A stretch of 64,000 nucleotides of DNA, taken from NCBI GenBank assembly GCA_002309155.1, contig DBXB01000025.1, positions 18,310 through 82,309 of the forward strand. The letters are read 5' to 3'. Position numbers and translations under genes: made by a program. Source of the DNA: Bacteroidales bacterium UBA1223 (GTDB taxonomy: Bacteria; Bacteroidota; Bacteroidia; Bacteroidales; P3). Within the stretch, counting starts at the first letter, position 1; every line of letters begins with the position of its first letter. Shown one piece after another: positions 34,274-44,208 of the stretch. The notes below the pieces were generated by a model. The model was not told the DNA's origin. It did no database searches and saw nothing but the letters and a program-made list of their open reading frames with translations.

Positions 34274-37200
34274 ATGATTACATTGGTAAATAGTTATGAA
34301 GAGTCTCAGAGTGAGGCCTTCCGTAGTTTGGTAGAGTCGTCGGCAGAGGGGCTTCCTTATACCTTGGCGCATCCCCTGAAGCAGCTCTACTCAACAATCG
34401 GGCAGGCTAACTATGCTAAAGCCAAAGATTACCTGCTGGAGTTGTTTGAGCTCTCGGCCCAGTATCTTTCTGTTGTGCTTCTGTCGTTGCTGCGTGAGCA
34501 TGTCTCCGGCCAAGACTCTATCAATGCCAAAGAATTGTCAAGACTCGCCTCGGTGGCGCGCAAGATTGACACCAAACGCCCTCTCTCGTTCGGAGACTGG
34601 TGCAATGATATACTGCCTCCTCTCACCGAATCGCTTCTCAAACTTATCCCTCAGTCGCCATTGGCCGCTTCATTGTCCAGGAGAACCACTTCAAAACACA
34701 ACCTCTTCGTAGGTGGGAAGAACGAGATTTCCATTGTCTATCTCCGCAACCATTACAAAGGACATGGCACCATGCTCACCGACGAGAAGTACCATGAGTT
34801 GTTGGTCGGCGCTGAGCCCAGACTTATGCAGCTCCTTGAGGCGTTGTCGCCTCTTTGGGGTTGCACCAATCTGCATCAAGATTCGCATTTCTGGGTAGAG
34901 GGTTCTCTTGGTGTATCCAAAATAGATCTGTTCCCGTTGGTTTTCGCCGACAGCCGTGACTATGTCTATCTTTTCCAGTCGCTCAACGACGAGAAGGCAT
35001 ACTATGTCTCAGCCAACGAACAGGCGGAAGCCCTGCTCACTGCTGATAACAATCCGTCTATCGACGCTTTTTTCCAAGTCTTTGAACCCTCCTTCGATGT
35101 CGCCAAGCGACGTAACTGGACTGAGTGGACGTCGGTGCTCTCGACTGCCAGCAACCGATTTTTGCAAGGTGTTTACCGAGAGAAAAAATACAACCGTGAA
35201 TTGTTCGTCGACAGGGGAGGATTGTCTACATTGCTGGGTGATTTCCTTGGCTCAGACGATACCTTCTTCCCGTTGCCGGGCGAGGCGGGTCAGGGAAAGA
35301 CCAACCAGTTGTGCTTCTGGTGTGAACAGTTGCTTGCCGACAAGCAATATCTAAGCGACGGTTCGAAAGATGTGCGACCGGCGTCGGTATTGCTCTTCTC
35401 TGGCTCTGACGTGTCGGGGACCAACCTGGATGCATTCTTGCACGACATCCTCAATGTCTCTGGACGAAAAAGTCTCTCCAAGGTACTTGAAGAGATGCAC
35501 CAGGCGGCAGAGGAAGCCCACTCTCAGTTGCTGATAATGGTAGATGCTCTCAATGAGTGTGAGAATTACAAGTTGGTTGCCGAAGATGGTATGGGCGGGA
35601 ATAAGAGCGAGGCGGCCGCTGTCGCGTTGTTCAAAGACATGATCGCTGTTTTCGCAGGTCAGAGCTTTCCCTGCTTCAAGATTCTCTTTACCTGTCGCAA
35701 CTATACGTGGAAACAACTTCTGCAACCCGAAATATCGTTGTTCGTAAAGAGCAATCCTCAGTGCGCCGTTAGTCTTTTTACTCCTGATGAAAACGGCAAT
35801 GCAGTGGTGCGGGGCTTCACCGACGACGAACTCCGTGATGCTTATGCCATATATAGCGATGTGTATAGCATACATACCCCTTTCAGTCAGGTCGCCCGTT
35901 CTCTGGCTTTGAGACTCAAAGATCCGTTGGTGTTGAAGATCGCTTGCACCAATTATCTTGGTGCCACGTTGCCAGAAACCACAGGATGTCTCACTTCGCT
36001 GGCATTGTGGGATGGCCTTTATGCCAATATTCGCAACGCTTATGCTGGAAGCAAACAGATAGAGATTCTAGATGCTGTTAGTGACGCTATACTGAAGAAT
36101 TACCTTGACGGAAAATCATCCAACAGTGTCAATATTTCAGAGTTGAGGTTGGCGTTCGACGACGAGAGCCATCCGATGCACAGGCTGTCCAGACTGGTGT
36201 ATGTGCGGAAAAACGGCGATACGTCCAAGTTCTCCATCTCCGTGGCTTTTGCCGAGCTGGTTAACCGACCTGAACGTCCGGTGCTCCGCTACACACAAGA
36301 CGACAGAATACAGTTTGTCTATGAACGTTTTCTGGAGTATATGCTCTCCAGACTCTTGCTGGAGCGTTTCGGTGCTGCGGTGGATGACGTGACTGTGGCT
36401 TCGTTCATGAAAGAGGTAAACTCCGACGAGGTGATGCTGGGCGCTATGCGGAACGTCCTCATAAAGTTATATGCCGATTCAGGTGACAGCGGTCTGCTGG
36501 TCTCCTTGATTGCCAGACATAGTGAGGATTTCCTGATGATGACACTCCTGACGGATGTGATGAATGTGTTGGTGCGAGAGAATTACGAGGAGGAACTGTT
36601 TTCTATTGAAGAAGCATTGTCTGAGCAGACAGGCATAGACGATTTCGATGAGAAGGTTATCGGCGAGTTCAACAGTCTATCTAAGAAAATAGATACCAAC
36701 CAGGCGACATCAGAGATAATCTCCAGGTTCAACCAACTGCATGCCCACCTGAAGCCCATGCTGAATCTGCGTACCATGGCAATACAGACTCTGTTGGGCG
36801 GAATATTTCTTACCGACTGGTTCAACGAGGATTTGTATCATAAAGACCCGTTCAGTCTCCTTTGGACTTTGACCGACGATCCTTTGGTGGAGGTCAAAGA
36901 CGCTGTCTGCTTGCAGTCTTACTATGTGTCATATCAGCATTACACATTAGGAGGCACACCTATCGATAGAAATCTGTCGGAGTATATTGCCTCACGTATG
37001 TACGACTGGCTCGATTCGCATTCGGTGGTTACCATGATTGCCAGTGGAAGGAAACGACGCCGGATGGTTACATTTCTCGAGACCGCGACACGTCTGCTGG
37101 TGATGCAGATTATCGATGTCATGTTGTCTGAGGACTCTTCTCAGCAGTATCGTATTCCCTTGATGCTTGACCGTCTGCGTAGCACTGTGCGGCATTTGAC

Positions 37201-38404
37201 GCTGAACCACACCCTCGTGAGACTGGTTCTTCCTGCATTGAATATTGTTATGCGCCGTCAGCTTACCTTCCAGAAGGATTATGTCAACAACGCCATTGAG
37301 TACCAGCGTTTCTGGACGGCATTGCCACAGCGGACATCTGCCAATGGTGAATGGTCAAAGTCCGATTTGCCGGAAATCATGCGGTATATCTTTCAGTATT
37401 CGAGATATTACTCGCAGGGAAAATCGGAGGAGGCTCCCGATTTCAAATCAGCCATCGACCGCATCTGGGCAGCATACCAGACCGGCGACAGTCTCTCGTA
37501 TTTCGTCATAGAACGTCTCATTGTCATCAATGGTGTATGCTCATGGGAGTCGATACGTCCTCTGATGCAAAGACTCGACGACGGGAGTCTGTCCAAGACC
37601 CGATGGTGGGACTACACCCAGATGTCGATAATTTACGACCTTTACCAGCTGGGCATGAAGATGCCCCAGATGCCTGACGAGCTGATGGAGATGTTTGGAC
37701 GTTGGTGTGTCGACTGGACCCGCAGATTGAGAGGACTCTTCGTCGCTCCCAACAGTGCCATAGCTAACCCTCGCCAGAAATACAAACGTAATGTGATGAC
37801 CTGGTATGCCATGGTATATGCATACCGAAATGGCGATGTGCGTCGAGAACCCTACAAGTCGGTGCCTCTTTTCTATCAACTCCTTGACGAGGCTGTCGAC
37901 AACCGTGATGGCGAACTGTTGGTCCATTTGGTGGAGAATATCTCTGAGCTTGTCGCAGACTCGGGCTATGTACAAACCGCCTTGGATCTGCTCTCACATC
38001 TTATGCATCGTATCGACAACGAGTCGATGCTCGTCGATATGTCTCTTCAGGAAACCTTGCCTTCCCAGCTGGCACTCCTGCTCAGCACTGCGAAGTCGTA
38101 TGCCCCCGATGCGGTAAACGCTTTTATCGCCAATGAGATGATTCACCTGCCATTCCCGGGAGTGGAGAAATACCGTGACGAGATACTTAATTACACTCCT
38201 TGCGGAGAGAAACTCTCTGACGTGCTGACACACAGGTTCGGTAATTTCATCATCTTCGGACTTATCCATCAGGAGGAGATCGACAGATTCTGCTACGATG
38301 TGTCACAGCAACTCGACAAGACCAAAGACTTCACGCAGTGGTTTGCCATCGTTGTGCGTATGCTGCTACGTGATTTGTTGAAGATAAACATAAAAGTATC
38401 GTGA
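34274..38404 (+). CDS. Large STAND-class NTPase with helical-repeat C-terminus
   Basis: 1376 residues. Walker A is GEAGQGKTNQ (G336-K342-T343) and Walker B is LLIMVDALNE (D424), with a sensor-like ILFTCRNYTW about 50 residues later; the DALNE form is typical of NACHT/STAND ATPases. Residues 1-320 form a mostly helical N-terminal region of unknown fold. Residues about 540-700 fit the winged-helix/ARC part, and residues 700-1376 look like an alpha-solenoid sensor. STAND proteins oligomerise on ligand recognition, and many bacterial ones are anti-phage sensors (Avs and relatives), but no effector domain was identified at the N-terminus. Divergent from the 424-residue membrane protein. The stop overlaps the GTG of the next gene. 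Confidence 0.8.
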   Translation: MITLVNSYEESQSEAFRSLVESSAEGLPYTLAHPLKQLYSTIGQANYAKAKDYLLELFELSAQYLSVVLLSLLREHVSGQDSINAKELSRLASVARKIDTKRPLSFGDWCNDILPPLTESLLKLIPQSPLAASLSRRTTSKHNLFVGGKNEISIVYLRNHYKGHGTMLTDEKYHELLVGAEPRLMQLLEALSPLWGCTNLHQDSHFWVEGSLGVSKIDLFPLVFADSRDYVYLFQSLNDEKAYYVSANEQAEALLTADNNPSIDAFFQVFEPSFDVAKRRNWTEWTSVLSTASNRFLQGVYREKKYNRELFVDRGGLSTLLGDFLGSDDTFFPLPGEAGQGKTNQLCFWCEQLLADKQYLSDGSKDVRPASVLLFSGSDVSGTNLDAFLHDILNVSGRKSLSKVLEEMHQAAEEAHSQLLIMVDALNECENYKLVAEDGMGGNKSEAAAVALFKDMIAVFAGQSFPCFKILFTCRNYTWKQLLQPEISLFVKSNPQCAVSLFTPDENGNAVVRGFTDDELRDAYAIYSDVYSIHTPFSQVARSLALRLKDPLVLKIACTNYLGATLPETTGCLTSLALWDGLYANIRNAYAGSKQIEILDAVSDAILKNYLDGKSSNSVNISELRLAFDDESHPMHRLSRLVYVRKNGDTSKFSISVAFAELVNRPERPVLRYTQDDRIQFVYERFLEYMLSRLLLERFGAAVDDVTVASFMKEVNSDEVMLGAMRNVLIKLYADSGDSGLLVSLIARHSEDFLMMTLLTDVMNVLVRENYEEELFSIEEALSEQTGIDDFDEKVIGEFNSLSKKIDTNQATSEIISRFNQLHAHLKPMLNLRTMAIQTLLGGIFLTDWFNEDLYHKDPFSLLWTLTDDPLVEVKDAVCLQSYYVSYQHYTLGGTPIDRNLSEYIASRMYDWLDSHSVVTMIASGRKRRRMVTFLETATRLLVMQIIDVMLSEDSSQQYRIPLMLDRLRSTVRHLTLNHTLVRLVLPALNIVMRRQLTFQKDYVNNAIEYQRFWTALPQRTSANGEWSKSDLPEIMRYIFQYSRYYSQGKSEEAPDFKSAIDRIWAAYQTGDSLSYFVIERLIVINGVCSWESIRPLMQRLDDGSLSKTRWWDYTQMSIIYDLYQLGMKMPQMPDELMEMFGRWCVDWTRRLRGLFVAPNSAIANPRQKYKRNVMTWYAMVYAYRNGDVRREPYKSVPLFYQLLDEAVDNRDGELLVHLVENISELVADSGYVQTALDLLSHLMHRIDNESMLVDMSLQETLPSQLALLLSTAKSYAPDAVNAFIANEMIHLPFPGVEKYRDEILNYTPCGEKLSDVLTHRFGNFIIFGLIHQEEIDRFCYDVSQQLDKTKDFTQWFAIVVRMLLRDLLKINIKVS

Positions 38405-39213
38405 AAATAATTTCTAATCTAAACAGTATTAAACATCTACACTTATCTCTAACCATTATTACCCTGCTCTCCGTTATGACACTCTCATGCTCTTCTTCCG
38501 CACATGAAACATCACCATCACGCAAGCCTCTCATTGTGGCTCATCGTGGCGGTGCTGATCTTGGCATGGAGAATAGCCTGTCGTGTATAGAAAAGGGTAT
38601 TGCCACCGGTGCCGATATGGTGGAGATTGACGTGCATCTCACCAGTGACGGACAGGTAGTGGTATGTCACGACCCAACTATTGACCGTACAACTAACGGA
38701 GAGGGGAAGATAGAAGAAATGACCCTGAGTCAGATACGTTCATATCGACTGGTCGACAAGAACGGCGCCCCTTCTGACGAGACAATCCCTACTCTTCAGG
38801 AGGTACTCCAGTTGATCCATGGTCGCTGCGGTCTGCTGCTGGAGATAAAGAAGAAAAAGGATCAGTATGTGGGTATAGAGCGGAAAGTGGTCGACTTACT
38901 GGAGGAATACGACATGATGTCACATACGGTAATTCAATCCTTCAACGATCCGGTGCTTGAGGAAATCCATCGCCTCAAACCTGACATCAGGATAGAACGG
39001 TTGAGTTTCGTGCCTCCCCGGAATCTTGACAAATATCCAGATGTGGCATCATTCAACACCTGTTCATGGTTCACCAGGAAAGCCTTTGTCAACCGTGCGC
39101 ATCGTCATGGTAAAGAGGTGAAGATATGGACTGTCAATAAATTGGGGAGGGCTTCGCGCCTTCCAGCTGATGGCTTTATCACCAATAACCCAGAGCTCTT
39201 CAAGTCCAGATAA
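38401..39213 (+). CDS. Glycerophosphodiester phosphodiesterase (lipoprotein)
   Basis: 270 residues with a GTG start that overlaps the STAND gene stop (GTGA). The lipoprotein signal ends in SVMTLSCSSS. The GDPD TIM-barrel motifs follow: IVAHRGG, MENSLSC, MVEIDVHLTSDG, VVCHDPTIDRTTNGEG and the late KIWTVNKLG, with a shortened final part. It hydrolyses glycerophosphodiesters to glycerol-3-phosphate and an alcohol, probably in the periplasm. The overlap suggests co-transcription with the NTPase, though no functional link is evident. Confidence 0.9.
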   Translation: MKIISNLNSIKHLHLSLTIITLLSVMTLSCSSSAHETSPSRKPLIVAHRGGADLGMENSLSCIEKGIATGADMVEIDVHLTSDGQVVVCHDPTIDRTTNGEGKIEEMTLSQIRSYRLVDKNGAPSDETIPTLQEVLQLIHGRCGLLLEIKKKKDQYVGIERKVVDLLEEYDMMSHTVIQSFNDPVLEEIHRLKPDIRIERLSFVPPRNLDKYPDVASFNTCSWFTRKAFVNRAHRHGKEVKIWTVNKLGRASRLPADGFITNNPELFKSR

Positions 39214-39287
39214 ATATTGTCTAGCTTCAAAGACTGAAACTATTATCAATATCTAACGTATCAAATAATTAACAAAATCCTTCTCCC

Positions 39288-40853
39288 ATGCGTTACGAAG
39301 TTGATTTCCTTGTTATCGGTTCCGGAATCGCCGGACTCAGTTTCGCCCTCAAAGTAGCTCCTTACGGCAAAGTGTGCATCCTTTCCAAAGGGGAAGCCTC
39401 CGAAGGATCCACCAAATACGCCCAAGGCGGCATCGCCGCTGTGATGTACGACACCGACAGCTTTGACAAACACATAGCCGACACCCTCGTTGCAGGCGAC
39501 GGTATCTGTGACCGCGAAGTGGTCGAAATGACCATCCGCGAAGCACCAGAACGCATCAAGGAACTGGTGCAATACGGCGTCAACTTCGACAAAGGAAGCG
39601 GAGGCCGTTTCGACCTCCACCGCGAAGGAGGCCACTCGGAGTTCCGCATCCTTCACCACAAGGACAACACCGGAGCTGAAATCGAACGCGGACTGCTGCA
39701 AGCCATCCACGACCACCCCAATATCGAACTCAAGGAACACCAATTCGCCATCGACCTCATCACCCAGCACCATCTGGGTCAGCGGGTTACCAAACACACA
39801 CCCGATATCGACTGCTACGGCGTCTATGCCCTCAACTGCAAGACCAACGAAATCGACACCTACCTCTCCAAAATGACCCTCCTCGCCACCGGCGGCATGG
39901 GCAACGTCTACACTACCACCACCACGCCGCTCATCTCCACCGGCGACGGCGTAGCCATGGTACACCGTGCCCGTGGTGTACTGAAAGACTTGGAATTCAT
40001 GCAGTTCCATCCTACAAGCCTTTACAATCCCGCCGAAAAACCGGCATTCCTCATCACCGAGGCCATGCGCGGCGCAGGGGCCATCCTCAAAGACCGCAAC
40101 GGCAAGGAATTCATGCAGAAGTACGACAAGCGCTTATCGCTTGCACCGCGCGATATCGTGGCACGCGCCATCGACAACGAGATGAAACTGGCGGGCGTGG
40201 AATACCTGTATCTCGATGCTCGCGGCATCGGCAAGAACGAGCTTATCAACGGTTTCCCCACCATCTACGCCAAATGTCTGGAACTGGGCATCAATATCAC
40301 CAAGGAGATGATTCCTGTCCGGCCCGCCGCCCACTACCAGTGCGGTGGCGTCAAAGTCGACAAACGCGGCCAGTCGAGCATCCACCATCTCTATGCCGCG
40401 GGCGAGTGCTCCTGTACCGGATTGCACGGTGGCAACCGCCTGGCCAGCAACTCACTGCTCGAAGCTGTCGTCTACGCCCACAACGCCGCCATGGACGCCA
40501 TCGAGAAGGTCAACACCACCCACCTCTGCCAGAAGGTGCCCGACTGGAACGCCGAAGGCATGGTGCTCAACGAGGAGATGGTGCTCATCACCCAGACCAA
40601 GAAAGAGCTGCAGGAAATCATGACCAACTATGTCGGCATCGTGCGCAGCGACTTGCGTCTGCGGAGGGCATTCGACCGACTGAACCTGATTTTCCGCGAA
40701 ACCGAGGAGCTCTACAACCGCAGCGTACTCACCGAGGAGCTCTCCGAACTGCGCAACCTCATAGCCTGTGCCTATCTGATTATCAAACAGGCTATGGCCC
40801 GTCGCGAAAACGTCGGACTACATTACTCCATCGACCTTGTAGTCAACAAATAG
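39288..40853 (+). CDS. nadB: L-aspartate oxidase NadB
   Basis: 521 residues. FAD motif VIGSGIAGLSFALKVA at the N-terminus, then STKYAQGGIAAV, DLHREGGHSEFRILHHKDNT, ATGGMGNVY, a PAAHYQCGGV substrate-site segment and the TGLHGGNRLASNSLLEA motif near the C-terminus. It oxidises L-Asp to iminoaspartate, the first step of de novo NAD synthesis with NadA. The fumarate reductase subunit FrdA shares the fold, but the length and the SLLEA motif favour NadB. From about 39400 on, third codon positions are strongly C/G biased (GCC, ATC, AAC, TAC), unlike neighbouring genes, so high expression or import from a G+C-richer relative is possible. Confidence 0.95.
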   Translation: MRYEVDFLVIGSGIAGLSFALKVAPYGKVCILSKGEASEGSTKYAQGGIAAVMYDTDSFDKHIADTLVAGDGICDREVVEMTIREAPERIKELVQYGVNFDKGSGGRFDLHREGGHSEFRILHHKDNTGAEIERGLLQAIHDHPNIELKEHQFAIDLITQHHLGQRVTKHTPDIDCYGVYALNCKTNEIDTYLSKMTLLATGGMGNVYTTTTTPLISTGDGVAMVHRARGVLKDLEFMQFHPTSLYNPAEKPAFLITEAMRGAGAILKDRNGKEFMQKYDKRLSLAPRDIVARAIDNEMKLAGVEYLYLDARGIGKNELINGFPTIYAKCLELGINITKEMIPVRPAAHYQCGGVKVDKRGQSSIHHLYAAGECSCTGLHGGNRLASNSLLEAVVYAHNAAMDAIEKVNTTHLCQKVPDWNAEGMVLNEEMVLITQTKKELQEIMTNYVGIVRSDLRLRRAFDRLNLIFRETEELYNRSVLTEELSELRNLIACAYLIIKQAMARRENVGLHYSIDLVVNK

Positions 40854-40917
40854 AAACAACTATTTTCATTTCTGTGTAAATTCTATTCTTGTTTTGTTAC
40901 CTATTGTCCGAGAAACA

Positions 40918-42408
40918 ATGAAATCAATCATGAAAACAAGAATAGCGATAATGACCTTACTGCTTTTCTGTGTTGGCAGTACAAATGTCGTTGCTCAAAC
41001 CACAGACACCGCCTCGTCGGTCGACACGGTCTATATTCCTGCCGACCTGCCTGACTGCATGAGGACGCTCGACGCAATACTGTCTGACACTACAAAAAAT
41101 CAGATTTTCAATACTACCAGAGCTGATTTCGGTGGACTTGCTCATTTCTCTCTCGGCTTGTGGATACGCAACAACTGGGGTCTTTGGAGAGGCTCACAGC
41201 TTCAGACCTATTTCCTCGACAACGGCATACGCCACCCCGATGACATGTCGGGTCTTATCCTCGACTGCTATTGGCAACACCTGCATGGTCACTCACCAAA
41301 CTACCGGCGTCTTCTGCGAAAGGAAAGCCGCGCCGAACAGAAATGGATACGTAAAATACAAGAATCCGAACGCCAAGAGAGTCTCAAATACCAGGAATGG
41401 GGATTTCTGGAAAACTATGAACAACCTTTCGACGACTCGACACGTACAATTGAAAGCAGCACTGCCCCGCTAAACCTTCCGCTGAAAGACAATGTGACAG
41501 GTGCCGAAGTGCGATTACGCCTTACCAGGGAAGACACTATCGGCCATACGGAAACCGACTGTCTGAAACACAATATTCATCGCGAGGCACACTGGACTCC
41601 ACGACCCGACCAGCATGTCCGCCGCATTGTCCAAGGGGTATATGGACGTGAACCCTACGGACCTGTAAAACAGATTACAATAACAGAAAGCAAGGGGTAT
41701 ATCAGTCAATTGGATTTCAATCCTGACGGAACATTGGCACGCTATCTCTCCAAAGGAAAGAAAAAAACATGCAGTGAGTTTGTTTACGACGACAAAAAGC
41801 TTTCCGCCGTCAAACATCTTGTCAACGACACTCTTAGAAAAGTCGCTAGCTACAGCTATTTTGGCCACGGGCACTGCCATGTGACAATCGTCAAATACCT
41901 ATCGGACAACGGCACCGACACGACGTTTTACGACTATTGGTTCTCCGCGGAAGGCCAGCCCCTGCGACTCTGCGGCGAAAACGACTACCTGTTTCAATAC
42001 GACAGCACGGGAAGGTTGGTGAACGAACTGTCGTATCAGGAGGGGCGTCTTTCAAACTGGCTATCCTATGTCTATGACGACAGTCAGAATGTATATTATG
42101 AAATAAACAAGAATGTCTTCGAATCAATTGTTTATGCAGTTGTCCGCAATCCTATGGGTGATGTGTTAGGCGAGTGCTTCATTGAGAGACTCGACATTTT
42201 CGACCACGAAAAGACAGCCTATTCGTACAGCTACGACAAATACGGCAACTGGACAAAGTCCTATATATTGGGAAAGCTGGATGAAAAATGCAAGATAAAA
42301 TACTACCGGAAATCCCAGTACAAATCCCCCTCTTATCCTTCCTCACAGGCAGGTGTATTCCCTAAACCGGGAGCTTGGATACTCCTACACTTCGACGACA
42401 TCTGGTAG
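40918..42408 (+). CDS. Exported protein with DUF6794-like N-terminus and YD-type repeats
   Basis: About 496 residues from ATG 40918 (MKSIMKTRIAIM). The ATG at 40930 is an equally good start, and a TTG at 40894 is unlikely. The signal peptide is MKTRIAIMTLLLFCVGSTNVVAQ. Residues about 40-130 (MRTLDAILSDTTKNQIFNTT, GLWIRNNWGLWRGSQL, DDMSGLILDCYWQHL) fit the DUF6794 domain of Bacteroidetes. Residues about 250-470 contain beta-hairpin units like YD repeats (LFQYDSTGRLVNELSYQEG, YSYDKYGNWTKS), as in RHS/wall proteins. Probably periplasmic or surface located. Function unknown. Confidence 0.7.
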   Translation: MKSIMKTRIAIMTLLLFCVGSTNVVAQTTDTASSVDTVYIPADLPDCMRTLDAILSDTTKNQIFNTTRADFGGLAHFSLGLWIRNNWGLWRGSQLQTYFLDNGIRHPDDMSGLILDCYWQHLHGHSPNYRRLLRKESRAEQKWIRKIQESERQESLKYQEWGFLENYEQPFDDSTRTIESSTAPLNLPLKDNVTGAEVRLRLTREDTIGHTETDCLKHNIHREAHWTPRPDQHVRRIVQGVYGREPYGPVKQITITESKGYISQLDFNPDGTLARYLSKGKKKTCSEFVYDDKKLSAVKHLVNDTLRKVASYSYFGHGHCHVTIVKYLSDNGTDTTFYDYWFSAEGQPLRLCGENDYLFQYDSTGRLVNELSYQEGRLSNWLSYVYDDSQNVYYEINKNVFESIVYAVVRNPMGDVLGECFIERLDIFDHEKTAYSYSYDKYGNWTKSYILGKLDEKCKIKYYRKSQYKSPSYPSSQAGVFPKPGAWILLHFDDIW

Positions 42409-42423
42409 TCCTGACTGATTACC

Positions 42424-43599
42424 TCAACGCTCCAGTGCCGCAGCCATGCGGTCAAGCGCCTCGAGCAGCATAGAGCGCGGACAGCCGATATTCATGCGGA
42501 ACCAGCCTTCGTAATCGGTACCGCCGAAGGTGGTGCCGTCGTTCAGCGCCAACCGTGCTTTGTTGACCAGCAAATCAGCCAATTCTTTGTGCGACCTACC
42601 ATAGGCCGACAAATCCAGCCATGCCAGATAGGAGGCTTCGGGGAGCACTGCCTGAACCCGCGGTAGCCGCTGTGCCAGAAAGTCTCGCAGGCAGTCGACA
42701 TTCGACTGCAGATAGTCGAGCATCTGCAACCGCCATTCCTCGCCATTGGCAAAAGCCGCCTCGGCGCCGACAAAAGCAAAGATGTTGCCACCGGCGACAC
42801 CCATAGCATCCAGCCAACCAAAGAAACGGTCCCTCAATACAGGATCGGCTATATAGCAGGTGGAACTGCCTAATCCGGCGATATTGAAAGTCTTGCTTGG
42901 TGCCATGAATGTCAGACTATTGGTTTTTGCATTCTGGCATACGGTGCTGTAACTGACGTGGTTGTGTCCAGGCAGGGTCAGGTCGGCGTGAATCTCATCA
43001 GAGATGACAATTACTCCGTACTTGTGACAGATGTCTGCCACTCTTGTAAGAACTTCCTTGCCCCAGACGGTTCCAGCAGGGTTGTGAGGATTTGAGAGGA
43101 TAAGCATCTTGCAGTCACCTGCAAGTCGTTCAAAATTGTCGAAATCAATGACGAACCGTCCTTCTTCAATCTTCAGTGGACTGCATACAACCTCGCGTTG
43201 GCAGGCTTTGGGAAGGTTGAGGAAGGGGGGATAGACAGGAGTCGTCACCAGTATCTTGTCACCGGGCATCGTCAGACTAAGCAGAGCGTATGCAATTCCC
43301 GCCACGATGCCGGGAATGAAATGAATCTCTTTAGATGAGGCACAGATGCCATAATGACTTTCAAGCCAATCGAGTACAGATTTCTGATAGCTCTCAGGGG
43401 CGATGCCATATCCGAGGACTTCGTGATTGCAACGTTCTTTTATGGCGTCGAGAACAAAGTCGGGGGATCGAAAATCCATGTCGGCAACCCACATGGGCAG
43501 AAGGTCTTCACGTCCGTAAAAATGAGTCAGGGCATCGTATTTGACACAGTCAGTGCCGTGTCTTTCTATTGCTTCGTCAAAATTGTACTGTTTCTTCAT
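42424..43599 (-). CDS. MalY/PatB-type PLP aminotransferase (cystathionine beta-lyase)
   Basis: 391 residues from MKKQYNFDEAIERHGT; an ATG three codons upstream (43608) is the alternative. It is a fold-type I PLP enzyme of the MalY/PatB subfamily: the N-terminus WVADMDF, LSNPHNPAGTVWGKE, ISDEIHADLTLPGH and the PLP lysine in APSKTFNIAGLG, with the C-terminal FRMNIGCPRSML arginine. MalY/PatB proteins cleave cystathionine to homocysteine, pyruvate and ammonia. No methionine gene lies beside it. It is divergent from the ATP synthase operon across a 265-bp spacer. Confidence 0.92.
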   Translation of the reverse strand: MKKQYNFDEAIERHGTDCVKYDALTHFYGREDLLPMWVADMDFRSPDFVLDAIKERCNHEVLGYGIAPESYQKSVLDWLESHYGICASSKEIHFIPGIVAGIAYALLSLTMPGDKILVTTPVYPPFLNLPKACQREVVCSPLKIEEGRFVIDFDNFERLAGDCKMLILSNPHNPAGTVWGKEVLTRVADICHKYGVIVISDEIHADLTLPGHNHVSYSTVCQNAKTNSLTFMAPSKTFNIAGLGSSTCYIADPVLRDRFFGWLDAMGVAGGNIFAFVGAEAAFANGEEWRLQMLDYLQSNVDCLRDFLAQRLPRVQAVLPEASYLAWLDLSAYGRSHKELADLLVNKARLALNDGTTFGGTDYEGWFRMNIGCPRSMLLEALDRMAAALER

Positions 43600-43762
43600 T
43601 GTTGTCATTATTGAGAGATTGCTCCCTAATAACTGTAATGACAGATAATTATTGTGTTATTAATGGTTTGAAAATGATAAATCTAGTGGTCGAATCGTTA
43701 TGGTCGGCGACATGTGGGAAGAAAAAATAATGCGTTTTATGAAATAAAACAAAAATAATCTG

Positions 43763-43770
43763 TATCTTTG
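43763..43770 (+). promoter_or_regulatory. -7 box of the atpEFHAG operon
   Basis: TATCTTTG about 95 bp upstream of atpE; the upstream A/T-rich tract has no exact TTTG at the right distance. It explains how atpE can be the first gene of its transcript. Confidence 0.65.
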
Positions 43771-43852
43771 CATACTTGTTATGACTGATTGTTTGGGAAT
43801 ACAGTTTGCTGTTTCCCTTAGAGTTAGTATGCATCTTATTAAAAACATATAA

Positions 43853-44125
<273 letters not shown>

Positions 44126-44132
44126 AATGTTC

Positions 44133-44177
44133 GGTTTGATGCCTGAGGCGATGGGCCAAAGGCATCAAACCTTTTCT
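44133..44177 (+). terminator. Strong hairpin between atpE and atpF (attenuator-like)
   Basis: Perfect 11-bp stem GGTTTGATGCC / GGCATCAAACC with a 17-nt loop, followed by TTTTCT, 8 bp after the atpE stop. It has the form of a partial terminator or mRNA stabiliser and could raise the c-subunit message over the rest of the operon. Confidence 0.75.
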
Positions 44178-44208
44178 AAGATTACGTAGAAACTAATCAA
44201 TACCTAAT

